A stretch of 64,000 bases of DNA from Nitrospinae bacterium CG11_big_fil_rev_8_21_14_0_20_45_15 (GCA_002787235.1 PCWG01000035.1:1-64000); one strand, 5' to 3'; shown: positions 9,643 through 19,780, numbered from the stretch's first letter. Notes: generated by a model not told the origin, from the sequence alone. Program-made: numbers and translations.

Positions 9643-11399
9643 CACTCCTTAACAACACATTACCCGAACAAAGAAGAGGTAAATTAAAATCTCTTTTAAA
9701 GCAGAGAGCATTGGTCCGCGTATTGGAAGCCCACAACGGCTTGAGTGGCATTTTGGCCAACAACGTTTACGTAGAAGGTCAAACTGAAAATGGAACCATT
9801 CGTCATGAATACGATGCCATTTGGGAAAGTAGTTTGACCGACTCGGCATCCAAAGGTCACCCCGATATCGAAGTCATCAGTTTCGACTCGCGACTGGCAA
9901 CTATCAGTGAAATTCTCGCCGTTACTAACAAACCCATGATCGTGGATGGAGACACCGGCGGCGACCCGAATAATTTTGAATACATGGTTTCCAAGCTCGA
10001 ACGAGCAGGAGTCTCCGCCGTTATCATTGAAGACAAAGTTTTTCCCAAAAGGAACAGTCTCGAAACCGGAGCGCAACAAACTCTTGAAGACCCACAGGTC
10101 TTTGCCCAGAAAATCAAACGCGGAAAAAATATTTGCATGACCAATGACTTCCTGATCATCGCCCGCATCGAAAGCCTGATCGCCGGGAAAGATATGGATA
10201 CCGCCGTTCAGCGCGCAAAAATTTATCTGTCCGCAGGTGTAGATGGCATCATGATTCATTCTAAATCAAAACAACCCAACGAGGTTTTGGAATTTGCCAA
10301 AAGGTACAAGGCACTTCCTGAAAACCTGACAAAAGGCAAACCACTCGTTTGTGTGCCGACCACCTACAACACGATCACCGAGGATGAATTGGCAAAAGCA
10401 GGATTCAATATAGTGATCCACGCCAACCACCTGCTACGCAGTGCGTACAAGGCGATGGAAGAAACCGCGAAAATCATCCTCAGCAATCAACGTTCTTTCG
10501 AAGCCGATCCGCATTGCGCACTGGTACGCGATATTTTCTCAACCGTAGGTTTTCTTGATGTCAAAAAGAAAGACGAAGAAAATGAATTAACGACCAACAT
10601 CCCGACCATCATCCCAGCCGCAGGTGAAGACCCCACTTTAAAAGCCGAACTCAACGGCAAGCCCAAGGCCATGCTCGAAATCGGAGGGAAAACTTTATTA
10701 CAAAGACAGATCGAAGCATTGAATCATAACGATCTGACCGACATCACAGTCGTCACAGGCTACGCCGCAGATCAAATGAAAGCCGAAGGGGTTACATTTG
10801 TTGAGAACAAAAATTACCGGAATGGAACTTCTTTGCAGAGCATCCTTACCGCAAAAAATAAAATTCAACACGGTTGGCTCATGCTCTATGCCGACATTGT
10901 TTTACAGGATAATATTCTTCCCAAAATACTGGAATGCAAGGAAGACATCGTGTTGGTCGTAGACAGTGCCCCGCAATACCATCCCGGCGATAAGAGGACC
11001 ACGCTGGATTACGTTATCAGCAAACACAAGGCAAAACCCGCACGCCGGAAAATAAGCTTTGTTCATGAAAATATCATTGCCAAAATTGGCAACAAAATTA
11101 ATCCAGAAACGGCGACTCACGAATTCATCGGACTGGCAAAATTTTCAAAAACAGGAGCTGAACAATTTCTCCAAACTTATCAGGATTGCATACAAAACTA
11201 CAAAGGCAAGTTTCAGGAAGCCGACGACATCACACGGTTCAATTTCACAGACCTTATTCAGGAAATGATCGATAGGGGTTTTACCGTCAATTTTGTTGAG
11301 ATTCAACAAGGCTGGCTCGAAATCCATCAGCCTGAAGACATCGAGCTTGCCAACAAACTCTTTCAACAATCCGCATCCGAGCTCATTCAAACTCATTGA
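9639..11399 (+). CDS. PEP mutase fused to a nucleotidyltransferase
   Basis: 586 residues in two domains. Residues about 20-300 are a phosphoenolpyruvate phosphomutase of the isocitrate-lyase superfamily: EAHNGLSG (30-37), W62/S64, the metal-binding D103/D105 in VDGDTGG, and the mutase signature EDKVFPKRNS (131-140). The reaction is PEP to phosphonopyruvate, the entry step to C-P compounds. Residues about 320-580 resemble sugar/phosphonate nucleotidyltransferases (IIPAAGEDP at 324, then PKAMLEIGGKTLL); the usual G-x-G-x-R loop is altered. Activation of a phosphonate by CMP for attachment to lipid or glycan is the likely second role. No phosphonopyruvate decarboxylase or transaminase is nearby. 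Confidence 0.85.
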   Translation: MTLLNNTLPEQRRGKLKSLLKQRALVRVLEAHNGLSGILANNVYVEGQTENGTIRHEYDAIWESSLTDSASKGHPDIEVISFDSRLATISEILAVTNKPMIVDGDTGGDPNNFEYMVSKLERAGVSAVIIEDKVFPKRNSLETGAQQTLEDPQVFAQKIKRGKNICMTNDFLIIARIESLIAGKDMDTAVQRAKIYLSAGVDGIMIHSKSKQPNEVLEFAKRYKALPENLTKGKPLVCVPTTYNTITEDELAKAGFNIVIHANHLLRSAYKAMEETAKIILSNQRSFEADPHCALVRDIFSTVGFLDVKKKDEENELTTNIPTIIPAAGEDPTLKAELNGKPKAMLEIGGKTLLQRQIEALNHNDLTDITVVTGYAADQMKAEGVTFVENKNYRNGTSLQSILTAKNKIQHGWLMLYADIVLQDNILPKILECKEDIVLVVDSAPQYHPGDKRTTLDYVISKHKAKPARRKISFVHENIIAKIGNKINPETATHEFIGLAKFSKTGAEQFLQTYQDCIQNYKGKFQEADDITRFNFTDLIQEMIDRGFTVNFVEIQQGWLEIHQPEDIELANKLFQQSASELIQTH

Positions 11400-13111
11400 A
11401 CATGAAATACAGCCAACTATTCATACCAACATTAAAAGAAGCACCTGCCGACGCTGAAACTGCCAGCCATCAGTACATGGTTCGCGCCGGGTTGATCCGT
11501 CAACTTGCATCCGGAATCTATTCCACACTGCCACTGGGCTTGCGCGTCCTGCGAAAAATCGAGAACATCATTCGAGAAGAAATGAATAACATCGGTGGGC
11601 AGGAATTGTTTCTTCCCAGCATCCAACCCGCAGAATTGTGGAAGGAAAGTGGACGTTGGGATTTTTACGGGAAAGAGCTTCTCCGCATTCGAGACCGTCA
11701 CGACCGCGAGTTCTGCTATGGCCCCACCCACGAAGAAGTTATTACAGACCTCGTGCGCAAAGAAGTACACTCCTACAAACAACTGCCGCTGACCTTTTAT
11801 CAAATTCAGACCAAGTTCAGAGACGAAGTGAGGCCCCGATTCGGCATCATGCGAGGACGCGAATTTTCGATGAAGGATGCCTACAGTTTCCACGCCGACG
11901 AAGAAAGCGTCAATAAAACTTACGACGACATGGCCCGCGCCTACTCCAACATCTTCGAGCGGTGTGGTCTCGAATACAAAAAAGTGGAGGCTGATACCGG
12001 CTCCATCGGTGGTGCCCGTTCGCATGAATTCCATGTTCTGGCCGACTCCGGCGAAGACGAAATCGGGTTTTGCAACACCTGTGATTTTGCATCCAATCTT
12101 GAAATGGCTCAACGATGCTTGCCAACCAAGACAAATGCAAGCGAAAACCAAACACCTCCTGTTGTAAAAGAAATTTCAACACCCGGAAAGAAAACCATCG
12201 AAGAAGTTACAAACTTTCTTTCCATCACCCCGCAGGAAGTCATCAAAACAATCGTATTTGAAAGCGATGCAGGTTTAGTGGCAGGATTGTGCCGGGGAGA
12301 TCGAGAAATCAACCCCATTAAATTGAAAAAATTGATCGATTGCGAATGGCTGCATTCTGCCGACCAAAGCAAACAGGCAGACGACATTGCCTACGGCTAC
12401 ATAGGACCGATAGGTCTCAAAATGCCCATCTATGCCGATGCCGAAATCATGCAAATGCCACAAGCCGTGGCAGGAGCGAATAAGACAGACTTTCATCTCA
12501 CCGGCATCGCTCCCCAAAGAGACCTCAGCCAAGTCATAACAGGTGATTTATGCTTTGCCAGGGCAGATGACCCCTGCCCCCAATGCTCTTCAGGTAAACT
12601 TCAAGTCAAACGTGGAATCGAACTGGGACATATTTTCGTACTTGGAGATAAGTACAGCAAAGCCATGAAAGCCAATTTTCTCGATTCAAATGGCAAGGAA
12701 CAAACCATGGTCATGGGATGTTACGGCATTGGCGTCGGCAGAACAGCCGCCGCCGCGATAGAACAACTGCATGACGAAAAAGGCATTTGCTGGCCCAAAA
12801 GCATTGCCCCATTCCAGATAGAAATCATACCCGTCAACATGAAAGACGAGGAAACCGTCACCGTTTCCGAAAATCTTTACTACTCCTTTCGCGAAAAGGG
12901 CCTTGAAATCCTGCTCGACGACCGTGCCGATCGAGCCGGAATAAAATTTAAGGACGCCGATTTGTTGGGACTCCCCGTTCAAATCATCATAGGTCCCAAA
13001 ACCCTACAGGAAGGGTTGATTGAGATACGCATCCGCAAAACTGGCGAAAGCATCTCCTCCCCTGTCACCCAAGCTATAGAAGAAACACAAAGAATTCTTG
13101 CAACACTTTAG
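11396..13111 (+). CDS. proS: Prolyl-tRNA synthetase
   Basis: 571 residues, the usual length of bacterial-type ProRS. The class II catalytic core holds motif 1 near residues 20-65 and the GPTHEEV and FRDEVRPRFG motifs at about 108-150. An inserted editing (INS) domain spans about 225-400, and a C-terminal anticodon-binding domain starts near 470. It charges tRNA-Pro in the cytoplasm. The ATG overlaps the preceding stop by four bases, so proS is coupled to the phosphonate gene. A terminator at 13204 separates it from rimP. Confidence 0.97.
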   Translation: MNMKYSQLFIPTLKEAPADAETASHQYMVRAGLIRQLASGIYSTLPLGLRVLRKIENIIREEMNNIGGQELFLPSIQPAELWKESGRWDFYGKELLRIRDRHDREFCYGPTHEEVITDLVRKEVHSYKQLPLTFYQIQTKFRDEVRPRFGIMRGREFSMKDAYSFHADEESVNKTYDDMARAYSNIFERCGLEYKKVEADTGSIGGARSHEFHVLADSGEDEIGFCNTCDFASNLEMAQRCLPTKTNASENQTPPVVKEISTPGKKTIEEVTNFLSITPQEVIKTIVFESDAGLVAGLCRGDREINPIKLKKLIDCEWLHSADQSKQADDIAYGYIGPIGLKMPIYADAEIMQMPQAVAGANKTDFHLTGIAPQRDLSQVITGDLCFARADDPCPQCSSGKLQVKRGIELGHIFVLGDKYSKAMKANFLDSNGKEQTMVMGCYGIGVGRTAAAAIEQLHDEKGICWPKSIAPFQIEIIPVNMKDEETVTVSENLYYSFREKGLEILLDDRADRAGIKFKDADLLGLPVQIIIGPKTLQEGLIEIRIRKTGESISSPVTQAIEETQRILATL

Positions 13112-13203
13112 TAGACCAGTGTTTGATTGAAAATAGCAAATTTAGCTTGCAACCCCATTCCCGGTTTAGTAGACTCTTAGCACAAACAGGACCTGCGGGA
13201 TTT

Positions 13204-13229
13204 GCGGGCTCAAAAGGCCCGCTTTTTTT
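13204..13229 (+). terminator. Terminator after proS
   Basis: Stem gcgggct/ggcccgc (13204-13210 and 13216-13222) followed by seven T residues. It lies about 90 bases after the proS stop. Confidence 0.85.
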
Positions 13230-13242
13230 GTGTTTGGGCCGG

Positions 13243-13270
13243 AAAGGTCAAAGCGTAGCTTTGCCTTTTT
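13243..13270 (+). promoter_or_regulatory. Second hairpin with T run in the rimP leader
   Basis: Arms aaaggtcaaagc (13243-13254) and gctttgccttt (13258-13268) pair over 11 bp with one bulged T, followed immediately by more T residues. It sits about 70 bases before rimP and could be an attenuator or the second half of a tandem terminator. Function is inferred. Confidence 0.5.
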
Positions 13271-13341
13271 CTCAAGAAATTATAAAAAAGAATCAAATAT
13301 TGGTCTGCCTTGATGGGCGTACGGCCTCCGGGCTGGTTTGA

Positions 13342-13806
13342 ATGGCGATTAAAACCCCTATTGTTCAAAAAGTTACTCAAATCGTAGACCCAATCATTTT
13401 GGAAGAAGGGTTGGAGCTTGTTGATGTCGAATACTTCAAAGCAGGAAAAAACTGGCTTTTAAGATTATACATTGACAAACCCGGCGGGGTTCTGCTCGAA
13501 GATTGCCAGAATATAAGTCGTCAGTTGAGCGACTTGATTGATATAAACGAAATCATAACGGTACCCTTTACATTGGAAGTGTCCTCCCCCGGCCTGGATC
13601 GGCCTTTAAAAAAAGAAGAGGACTTCAGAAGATTTATTGGCAAAAAGGCACGAGTGCAAACCTTCTCTCCGATTGACGGACAGAAGAAATTTGTCGGTGT
13701 CATCTCAGACGTATCGAATAGCGTCCTAAAGTTACAGATTGACGATGCCTCGAAAGAAATTTCGTTGGATAAAATATCCAAAGCCCGGCTTGAAATTGAG
13801 TTTTAG
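13342..13806 (+). CDS. rimP: Ribosome maturation factor RimP
   Basis: 154 residues, the standard length. The N-terminal domain has LELVDVEYFKAGKNWLLRLY and the family sequence VSSPGLDRPL; the C-terminal part is an Sm-like barrel. It assists assembly of the 30S subunit. It is the first gene of the rimP-nusA-infB transcription/translation cluster, the conserved order in most bacteria. It begins with ATG at 13342 after a leader containing a hairpin. Confidence 0.95.
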   Translation: MAIKTPIVQKVTQIVDPIILEEGLELVDVEYFKAGKNWLLRLYIDKPGGVLLEDCQNISRQLSDLIDINEIITVPFTLEVSSPGLDRPLKKEEDFRRFIGKKARVQTFSPIDGQKKFVGVISDVSNSVLKLQIDDASKEISLDKISKARLEIEF

Positions 13807-13876
13807 TTACATCCTAATAAACCCATTCGAAGCACAGTTTATACCGTCTGTAAAATGCCACTAAGGAAAAGAAAAA

Positions 13877-15487
13877 ATGAATGTTGAAGCACTATCACTT
13901 TTAGAGCAAATCAGTCGGGAAAAAGGCATTGACCCCGAAACGCTGATCAATGCCCTGAAAAGTGCCGTGGAAGCTGCGGCAAGAAGACGCTGGCCGGAGC
14001 TACAGCAAATGCACAGCGAATTCAATAAATCCACGGGCGAAGTCGAAATTTTCCTGGAAAAAACGATTGTAGAATCTGTAGAAGATGATCGCACTGAAGT
14101 TTCCTTGAAAGATGCAAAAAAAATCAATCCTCTGGCCGATATGGGTGAAACCCTGCTCGTTCGTCAAGTGCTGGAAGACTATGGTCGAGTGGCCGCGCAA
14201 TTAGCAAAGCAAGTTATTTTGCAAAAAGTACGGGAAGCCGAGATTGAAATAACTTATAATGACTACATAGGCAAAAAAGATGAATTGGTCAATGGCATCG
14301 CCCAGCGTTTTGATCGCGGCGACCTGATCGTTGACTTGGGCAAAGCCGAAGGCATCTTGCCGCGCCGGGAACAAGTGTTCCGAGAAACATTCAACCGTGG
14401 CGAAAGAATTCGTGCCTATGTTGTAGACGTTAAGAAAACTTCCAAAAGTGCGGTTGTCATGTTATCCCGCACGCATGTTGGATTGGTCAGACGCCTGTTC
14501 GAACTGGAAGTGCCAGAAATCAGTGAAGGCATGGTAGAGATTATGGGAATAGTCAGAGAACCCAATGGGCGAACCAAAATAGCCGTACGCACAAGCGATC
14601 GAGACATCGACGCTGTAGGAGCCTGCGTTGGAATGAGAGGGATGCGCGTTCAATCCATCGTTCAAGAGCTACGCGGGGAAAAAATTGACATTGTTGAGTA
14701 CTCCGATGACCCTGAAGTATTCGTTCGCAATGCCCTCAGTCCCGCAAAGATCACAAGAGTGATACGCAACGATACGACCAAGCACATGGCAGTCATCGTC
14801 GCAGACGACCAAATGTCTTTAGCGATCGGCAAAAAAGGCCAAAATGTACGGCTTGCGGCCAAGCTGGTAAAGTGGAAAGTAGACATTACTGGCGAATCCG
14901 AAGCTTCTGATCTGCGTAGTGCAACTGCTTTACTGTCCATGTCGGCACCACATAAAGTCGATTTTTTAGATATTGTTAAAAATGCCAAGGGGCTTGGTGC
15001 TAAAATAATGACCATCCTCTTCTCCCACGATATCGTGAGCGTAGAAGAAGTTCTCAAAAGAGGACTGGAAGGTTTGCTCGAAATTCCAGGCATTGGTCCA
15101 AGAAAAGCAGAAGCGATCATTGAAGTCGCCAATGAGCACAATGTGCCGCAGGACTTGGTTGCCCCTATTGAGCAAGACGGTTCTGTCTATTACAAAGAAC
15201 CCGGAGAAGCGGCAACAAAAGCATCAACCTTTTTGGGTTTGAATCAGGCTCAGGAAACCGCTGAAGAACAGGAAGAACCCGAAGAAGCAGAAATACCACT
15301 GTCGCAACTCGCGGGTATTGCCCCTGAAATTGTATCACTTTTGGATGCAAGCGGATTTGAAACCTTGGCCGAATTATCCGTGACACCCGTTGAAGAATTG
15401 CTCGAAATAGAAGGTATTGATGAAGAAACCGGTCGCCAGATCATTGCTCAGGCGAAAGAACAAATTGGAACAACAGAGGATTCCTGA
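13877..15487 (+). CDS. nusA: Transcription termination/antitermination factor NusA
   Basis: 536 residues, preceded by AAGGAAAAG. Order: N-terminal RNA-polymerase-binding domain (about 1-130), S1 domain (about 135-200), two KH domains (GMRGMRVQSIV and AIGKKGQNVRLA as RNA-contact loops), then helix-hairpin-helix segments (EIPGIGPRKAEAI; EIEGIDEETGRQI) that resemble the repeated C-terminal acidic domains of long NusA forms. It controls pausing, termination and antitermination, and often represses its own operon. Located between rimP and infB as usual. Confidence 0.96.
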   Translation: MNVEALSLLEQISREKGIDPETLINALKSAVEAAARRRWPELQQMHSEFNKSTGEVEIFLEKTIVESVEDDRTEVSLKDAKKINPLADMGETLLVRQVLEDYGRVAAQLAKQVILQKVREAEIEITYNDYIGKKDELVNGIAQRFDRGDLIVDLGKAEGILPRREQVFRETFNRGERIRAYVVDVKKTSKSAVVMLSRTHVGLVRRLFELEVPEISEGMVEIMGIVREPNGRTKIAVRTSDRDIDAVGACVGMRGMRVQSIVQELRGEKIDIVEYSDDPEVFVRNALSPAKITRVIRNDTTKHMAVIVADDQMSLAIGKKGQNVRLAAKLVKWKVDITGESEASDLRSATALLSMSAPHKVDFLDIVKNAKGLGAKIMTILFSHDIVSVEEVLKRGLEGLLEIPGIGPRKAEAIIEVANEHNVPQDLVAPIEQDGSVYYKEPGEAATKASTFLGLNQAQETAEEQEEPEEAEIPLSQLAGIAPEIVSLLDASGFETLAELSVTPVEELLEIEGIDEETGRQIIAQAKEQIGTTEDS

Positions 15488-15550
15488 TAACTTCTCAGGA
15501 TCACTAAAGTGTAATATGATGCCTTATACCAACAAGGCAGGAGGTTTTAT

Positions 15551-18004
15551 TTGGCCAGGATCAGAATTAACAAGTTAGCCGTCGAACTCAACGTTCAAAA
15601 TGATCAAATCATAGACGCGTTGCAAAAAAAGAATGTTACCGTCAAGAACTTCATGAGTTCGATTGATGAGGAAGCTACGGCCTACATCCGTGAGCTTTTT
15701 TCTCCAAAAGGTGCTAAAAAACCTGCGGCGACAACAGCAAAACCCAAAGCCAAAGCAAAATCCAAGGCCAAAGCCAAGGCTAATGTAAAGTTTCAGTCTC
15801 CCGCAAGAAAGCGTGTCGAACCCGAGCCGGAACCCGAAGAAAAGCCCGCCCCTCCACCGGAGGTCAAAGAACAAAAAGTTCAAAAAGGCCCCAAAGAATC
15901 TGCCAATAAGCCAGTAAAAGAAAAATCTTCAGGCGGTGTATCCGAGCTCACCACTCTCGAGTCCTTGCGGAAGGCAGCTCCAAAGATAACTACCTTAAAG
16001 AGAAACGTAAATAAGGCACTTCCAAAACCGATCAAACTAGAGCTTGATGAACCACAAAAACCGGTAAAAAAGACAAGCCTCAAGATCATTAAGACAGAAG
16101 ACAAACCTCATTTCGAAACAAAAAAGCTGGTACATCAAAAATCAAAACCCAAACCAGTTCACGTCGAACAAAGCAAAACTCAAAAACGGAAAAAAGCAAA
16201 AGCAATTATCGAAGAACCCAAAATTGTGGAGCCTGTCGGCGATGCACAACAGGAAACATTTGAAGTCGTCCAGTTGACCGACAATATACCCGTTCGAGAT
16301 TTAGCTGAAAAACTAAAATGCACAGCGAATAATATCATCAAAGAGTTGATGCTGTTTGGCATCATGTCCAACATCAATCAATGTTTGGACTTTGATCTTG
16401 CCTGCAAGGTCGCCGACAAACTTGGATTTGAAGTAGAGCGGGTCCAAAAAGCATCTGATTTGGATTTTGAAGAAGATGAACAAGATTTAGAAGCTGATCG
16501 TACGCTTCGACCCGCTATCGTGACCATCATGGGACACGTCGATCACGGTAAAACCTCACTTCTTGACGCAATACATAAAACCAACGTCACCCAGGGCGAA
16601 GCGGGAGGAATCACACAGCATATTGGAGCTTACCAAGTCCAGTTGAAACACTCTGCGATAACTTTTCTCGATACCCCCGGACATGAAGCCTTCACCGCCA
16701 TGCGGGCACGCGGGGCTCAAGTCACCGACATCGTTGTATTGGTGGTTGCCGCCGATGACGGGATCAAACCGCAAACAAAAGAAGCCATTGACCACGCAAA
16801 TGCCGCAGGCGTACCAATCATGGTAGCTATCAACAAAATCGACAAACCCGACGCAAATCCAGCCGAAGTCAAAAAACAATTGGCCAATCTTGGACTGCTT
16901 CCAGAAGAATGGGGTGGACAAACCATCTATTCTGAAATATCCGCACTTGTGGGAACCGGAATCGAACATCTCCTGGAAGTCATCACCTTGCAAGCCGAAA
17001 TCATGGAGCTCAAGGCGAACAATCACATTCGAGCCAAGGGAACGGTCATCGAATCGAAACTGGATCGAGGGCGTGGTCCTGTCGCGACTGTCATCGTTCA
17101 ACAAGGCGTCCTTTCCGTTGGCGACCCTTTTATAGTCGGCCCCTATTTCGGTAAAGTGCGCTCCCTGATCAATGATAAAGGACACAAATTAAAAAAAGCA
17201 GGTCCTTCTACCCCTGTAGAAGTCATCGGCATACCTTCTGTTCCGAATCCAGGTGAGCAATTTATTGTAGTCAACGACGAGAAAAAAGCCCGTCAGTTCA
17301 GCTTGATGCGAATTCAGGAAAAACGAGAATCACATCTTGCCGAGTCGACCCGCGTCACCATGGACGACTTGCATCAACAAATTTCTGAAGGAAAGATTCA
17401 GCAATTAAATCTGATCATCAAAGCCGATGTCCAAGGCTCCATTCACGCGATTGAAGAATCATTCACCAAACTTGAATCTGAATTGATCAAAATAAAGACC
17501 ATCCACGCCGGCGTGGGCGGCATCACAGAATCCGATGTTTTGCTGGCAAGCGCATCCAATGCCATAATCATTGGATTCAGCGTTCGGCCCACAGATAAAG
17601 CTTCTCAATTAGCCGCGCGCGAAGAAGTCGACATTCGACTCTATAGCATCATTTATGAAGCCATCAACGATATGAAATTGGCCATGGATGGTATGCTGGA
17701 ACCCAAATTCAAAGAAGTTATTTTGGGAAAAGTCGAAGTGCGCGAAGTCTTCACTGTTCCCAAAGTGGGCACCATTGCGGGCTGTAAAGTTGCCTCAGGA
17801 AAAGTCGAGAAAAATGTACAAGCTCGGTTGATTCGAGACAATGTGGTGGTTTACGATGGTAAAATACTGAGCCTGAGACGTTTCAAAGACGATGTCAAAG
17901 AGGTACAATCTGGCTATGAATGCGGACTTTGCCTCGACAAGTTTCAAGACCTTAAGCAAGGTGATATCGTTGAGCCTTATATGCTCGAAGAAATCACACG
18001 CTGA
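15551..18004 (+). CDS. infB: Translation initiation factor IF-2
   Basis: 817 residues from a TTG start preceded by GGCAGGAGG. An IF2_N domain (about 1-52) is followed by a long Lys/Ala/Pro-rich linker (about 53-235), a second IF2_N domain (about 243-300), and the GTPase domain from about 318 with GHVDHGKT (G1, near 327), DTPGHE (G3) and NKID (G4). C-terminal beta-barrel and fMet-tRNA-binding domains follow. It delivers initiator tRNA to the 30S subunit. TTG starts are also used for truB here. The linker is low-complexity and explains extra ORFs in other frames. Confidence 0.96.
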   Translation: MARIRINKLAVELNVQNDQIIDALQKKNVTVKNFMSSIDEEATAYIRELFSPKGAKKPAATTAKPKAKAKSKAKAKANVKFQSPARKRVEPEPEPEEKPAPPPEVKEQKVQKGPKESANKPVKEKSSGGVSELTTLESLRKAAPKITTLKRNVNKALPKPIKLELDEPQKPVKKTSLKIIKTEDKPHFETKKLVHQKSKPKPVHVEQSKTQKRKKAKAIIEEPKIVEPVGDAQQETFEVVQLTDNIPVRDLAEKLKCTANNIIKELMLFGIMSNINQCLDFDLACKVADKLGFEVERVQKASDLDFEEDEQDLEADRTLRPAIVTIMGHVDHGKTSLLDAIHKTNVTQGEAGGITQHIGAYQVQLKHSAITFLDTPGHEAFTAMRARGAQVTDIVVLVVAADDGIKPQTKEAIDHANAAGVPIMVAINKIDKPDANPAEVKKQLANLGLLPEEWGGQTIYSEISALVGTGIEHLLEVITLQAEIMELKANNHIRAKGTVIESKLDRGRGPVATVIVQQGVLSVGDPFIVGPYFGKVRSLINDKGHKLKKAGPSTPVEVIGIPSVPNPGEQFIVVNDEKKARQFSLMRIQEKRESHLAESTRVTMDDLHQQISEGKIQQLNLIIKADVQGSIHAIEESFTKLESELIKIKTIHAGVGGITESDVLLASASNAIIIGFSVRPTDKASQLAAREEVDIRLYSIIYEAINDMKLAMDGMLEPKFKEVILGKVEVREVFTVPKVGTIAGCKVASGKVEKNVQARLIRDNVVVYDGKILSLRRFKDDVKEVQSGYECGLCLDKFQDLKQGDIVEPYMLEEITR

Positions 18005-18041
18005 TCCGGTTCGAAGCATCAGACAAAAATGAGATTGACGG

Positions 18042-18350
18042 ATGCGAGTTGCCTGTTGCTCTATTAAATTTCATCTACACGGTGCACATTCTTTAAAAGA
18101 AAAGCGTCGTGTGGCAAAGAGCATCAAAGATCGACTTAAAAACAAATTCAACGTCTCGGTATCTGAAATAGGCAATCAGGATATTTGGCAAAGCCTGCAT
18201 TTAGGGATCGTCGCCGTAGGAACCGACACACAATATCTGGACGGGCTTATGAATAAATTGGTGACCGCCGTGGAACAAATGCATTTGGCAGAAATCACGG
18301 ACAGCCAGATTCAAATCCTGACCATGGACCCTGAATGGGGTTCCCGTTAG
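18042..18350 (+). CDS. DUF503 family protein (YlxP-like)
   Basis: 102 residues with the family signature near the start (CSIKFHLHGAHSLKEKRR) and NVSVSEIGNQDIWQ in the middle. DUF503 proteins sit between infB and rbfA in many genomes and are thought to assist ribosome maturation. It starts 37 bases after infB and ends 7 bases before rbfA, so it is part of the same operon. Confidence 0.9.
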   Translation: MRVACCSIKFHLHGAHSLKEKRRVAKSIKDRLKNKFNVSVSEIGNQDIWQSLHLGIVAVGTDTQYLDGLMNKLVTAVEQMHLAEITDSQIQILTMDPEWGSR

Positions 18351-18357
18351 ACAAAAA

Positions 18358-18702
18358 ATGAGATTCAAGAGATCACAAAGAGTTCAAGAATTATTGCTGG
18401 AAGAAATTTCACGATTGATCCAAAAGGGTCTGAAAGATCCTCGCGTCGGATTTATAACTATCACAGCAGTTCAACTGACAGACAACCTGAAAAACGCCAA
18501 AGTTTTTATCAGTGCGATGGGCGACAAGGAAAAAGCCGCCGACGCTGTTAAGGGTCTGAGAAGCGCGCAAGGATATATCCGCAGGGAATTGGGGAGAAAT
18601 CTATACCTGCGATATATACCCGAGCTTGATTTTCGAGTTGATGAGCTAAACGAGAAGGCCGAAAGAATCGACCGTCTCCTGAACGAAATGCACTTTGAAT
18701 AA
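18358..18702 (+). CDS. rbfA: Ribosome-binding factor A
   Basis: 114 residues, standard length. A KH-like fold is indicated by DPRVGFITITAVQLTDNLKNA and by RRELGRNLYLRYIPELDFRVDE (only part needed for recognition: LRYIPELDFRVD). It matures the 30S subunit and is important at low temperature. Its last eight bases overlap the TTG start of truB, which indicates translational coupling. Confidence 0.95.
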   Translation: MRFKRSQRVQELLLEEISRLIQKGLKDPRVGFITITAVQLTDNLKNAKVFISAMGDKEKAADAVKGLRSAQGYIRRELGRNLYLRYIPELDFRVDELNEKAERIDRLLNEMHFE

Positions 18703-19624
18703 AGTCGTCAATCTTTACAAACCCAAAGGGCCGACATCCTTTGACATGGTTCAAAGAGTCAAAGGCATACTCGGTGTTAAAAAAGCCGGGCATATAGGGA
18801 CGCTTGACCCCGAAGCCGAAGGTATGCTACCTATTTGCCTCGACCGCTCGACACGCATTATCCCCTTTCTTACCGCACAGTTCAAAGTTTACGAAGCCGA
18901 AATGACACTGGGATCCGCCACCGATACACAGGATGCAACCGGGACGGTGATCGCCGAAGGCTCTGCCGAAGGCATCAACGAAAGCATTTTGCGCGCCACA
19001 CTCAAAGAATTTGAAGGCCCTCAAAACCAAATACCCCCCATGTATTCGGCCAAGAAGAAAAATGGAATTCCCCTTTACAAATTAGCCAGAAGTGGTATTA
19101 CTATCGACAGAAATCCGGTTCCAATTCATGTTTATTCTATTGATTTGATTGATAAGAATGCGGATCGGGCATCCATCTCCGTGCAATGTTCCTCAGGAAC
19201 ATATATTCGCACTCTATGCAACGATATAGGAGAGCGAATGGGATGTTTTGCACATATGAGTCGATTGATCAGGACACAAGTTGGTATTTTTAAAAGAGAG
19301 ACTTCCATCACACTGGAAACACTGGAGCGCGCCGTCAAAGACGGCAACGTTTCCTCTGTTCTTATGCATCAGGATGATGCACTCAGGTTTCTCCCATCAG
19401 TAACGATAAAAAATGAATTCTCGAAATTGCTCATAAATGGAATTGCCATGAATCGCAAATTCATTGAATCAATTTCCGAGCCAGTCAGAACAGAAGCCCT
19501 TTACCGGGCAATAGGAGAAGACGGTCGATTGCTCGCAATTGTGGAATCAAAGTACAATGAAAAAGACTTTGCCGCAGTAGAGCCCGAAACCGTCGTTTTT
19601 AAAATAAAACGAGTTTTAATTTAA
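18695..19624 (+). CDS. truB: tRNA pseudouridine-55 synthase
   Basis: 309 residues from a TTG start inside the end of rbfA. The N-terminus NKVVNLYKPKGPTSFDMV and the catalytic segment HIGTLDPEAEGMLPICL (catalytic Asp about residue 37) are diagnostic. SSGTYIRTLCNDIG and a C-terminal PUA-like part follow. It makes pseudouridine 55 in tRNA. No better ATG start is available that would keep the conserved N-terminus. Confidence 0.95.
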   Translation: MNKVVNLYKPKGPTSFDMVQRVKGILGVKKAGHIGTLDPEAEGMLPICLDRSTRIIPFLTAQFKVYEAEMTLGSATDTQDATGTVIAEGSAEGINESILRATLKEFEGPQNQIPPMYSAKKKNGIPLYKLARSGITIDRNPVPIHVYSIDLIDKNADRASISVQCSSGTYIRTLCNDIGERMGCFAHMSRLIRTQVGIFKRETSITLETLERAVKDGNVSSVLMHQDDALRFLPSVTIKNEFSKLLINGIAMNRKFIESISEPVRTEALYRAIGEDGRLLAIVESKYNEKDFAAVEPETVVFKIKRVLI

Positions 19625-19661
19625 TATTATTATATTGACGACTATGCGGAGAAACGATGCG

Positions 19662-19733
19662 GAATGTTTTCGCAGGGGAATGTGCTTGCAATGCTCTGGT
19701 TTTAATATCGGACATTCCTCTACGAAAACATTC
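19662..19733 (+). promoter_or_regulatory. Long hairpin in the rpsO leader
   Basis: Arms 19662-19683 and 19712-19733 pair almost continuously over about 22 bp (11 perfect outer pairs, one C-A mismatch, about 10 inner pairs with one G-T), closing a loop of about 28 bases. It ends 47 bases before the rpsO start and has no T tract, so it is not a simple terminator. S15 binds its own leader in several bacteria and RNase III processes the rpsO-pnp region in enterics; either role would fit, but is inferred. Confidence 0.65.
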
Positions 19734-19780
19734 ACCCATCCTTCCTCGCAAAACCGTCGAGTAACCCAGAGGAAAGGATA

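Noticed and set aside
13123-13341. 72-codon plus-strand frame between proS and rimP
   Set aside because: It spans a rho-independent terminator and a second hairpin, has no protein-like pattern, and simply ends where rimP begins.
18001-18030. ggttcgaagcatcag resembles a tRNA T-arm
   Set aside because: No acceptor stem, anticodon arm or CCA end can be built around it; it is the spacer after infB.
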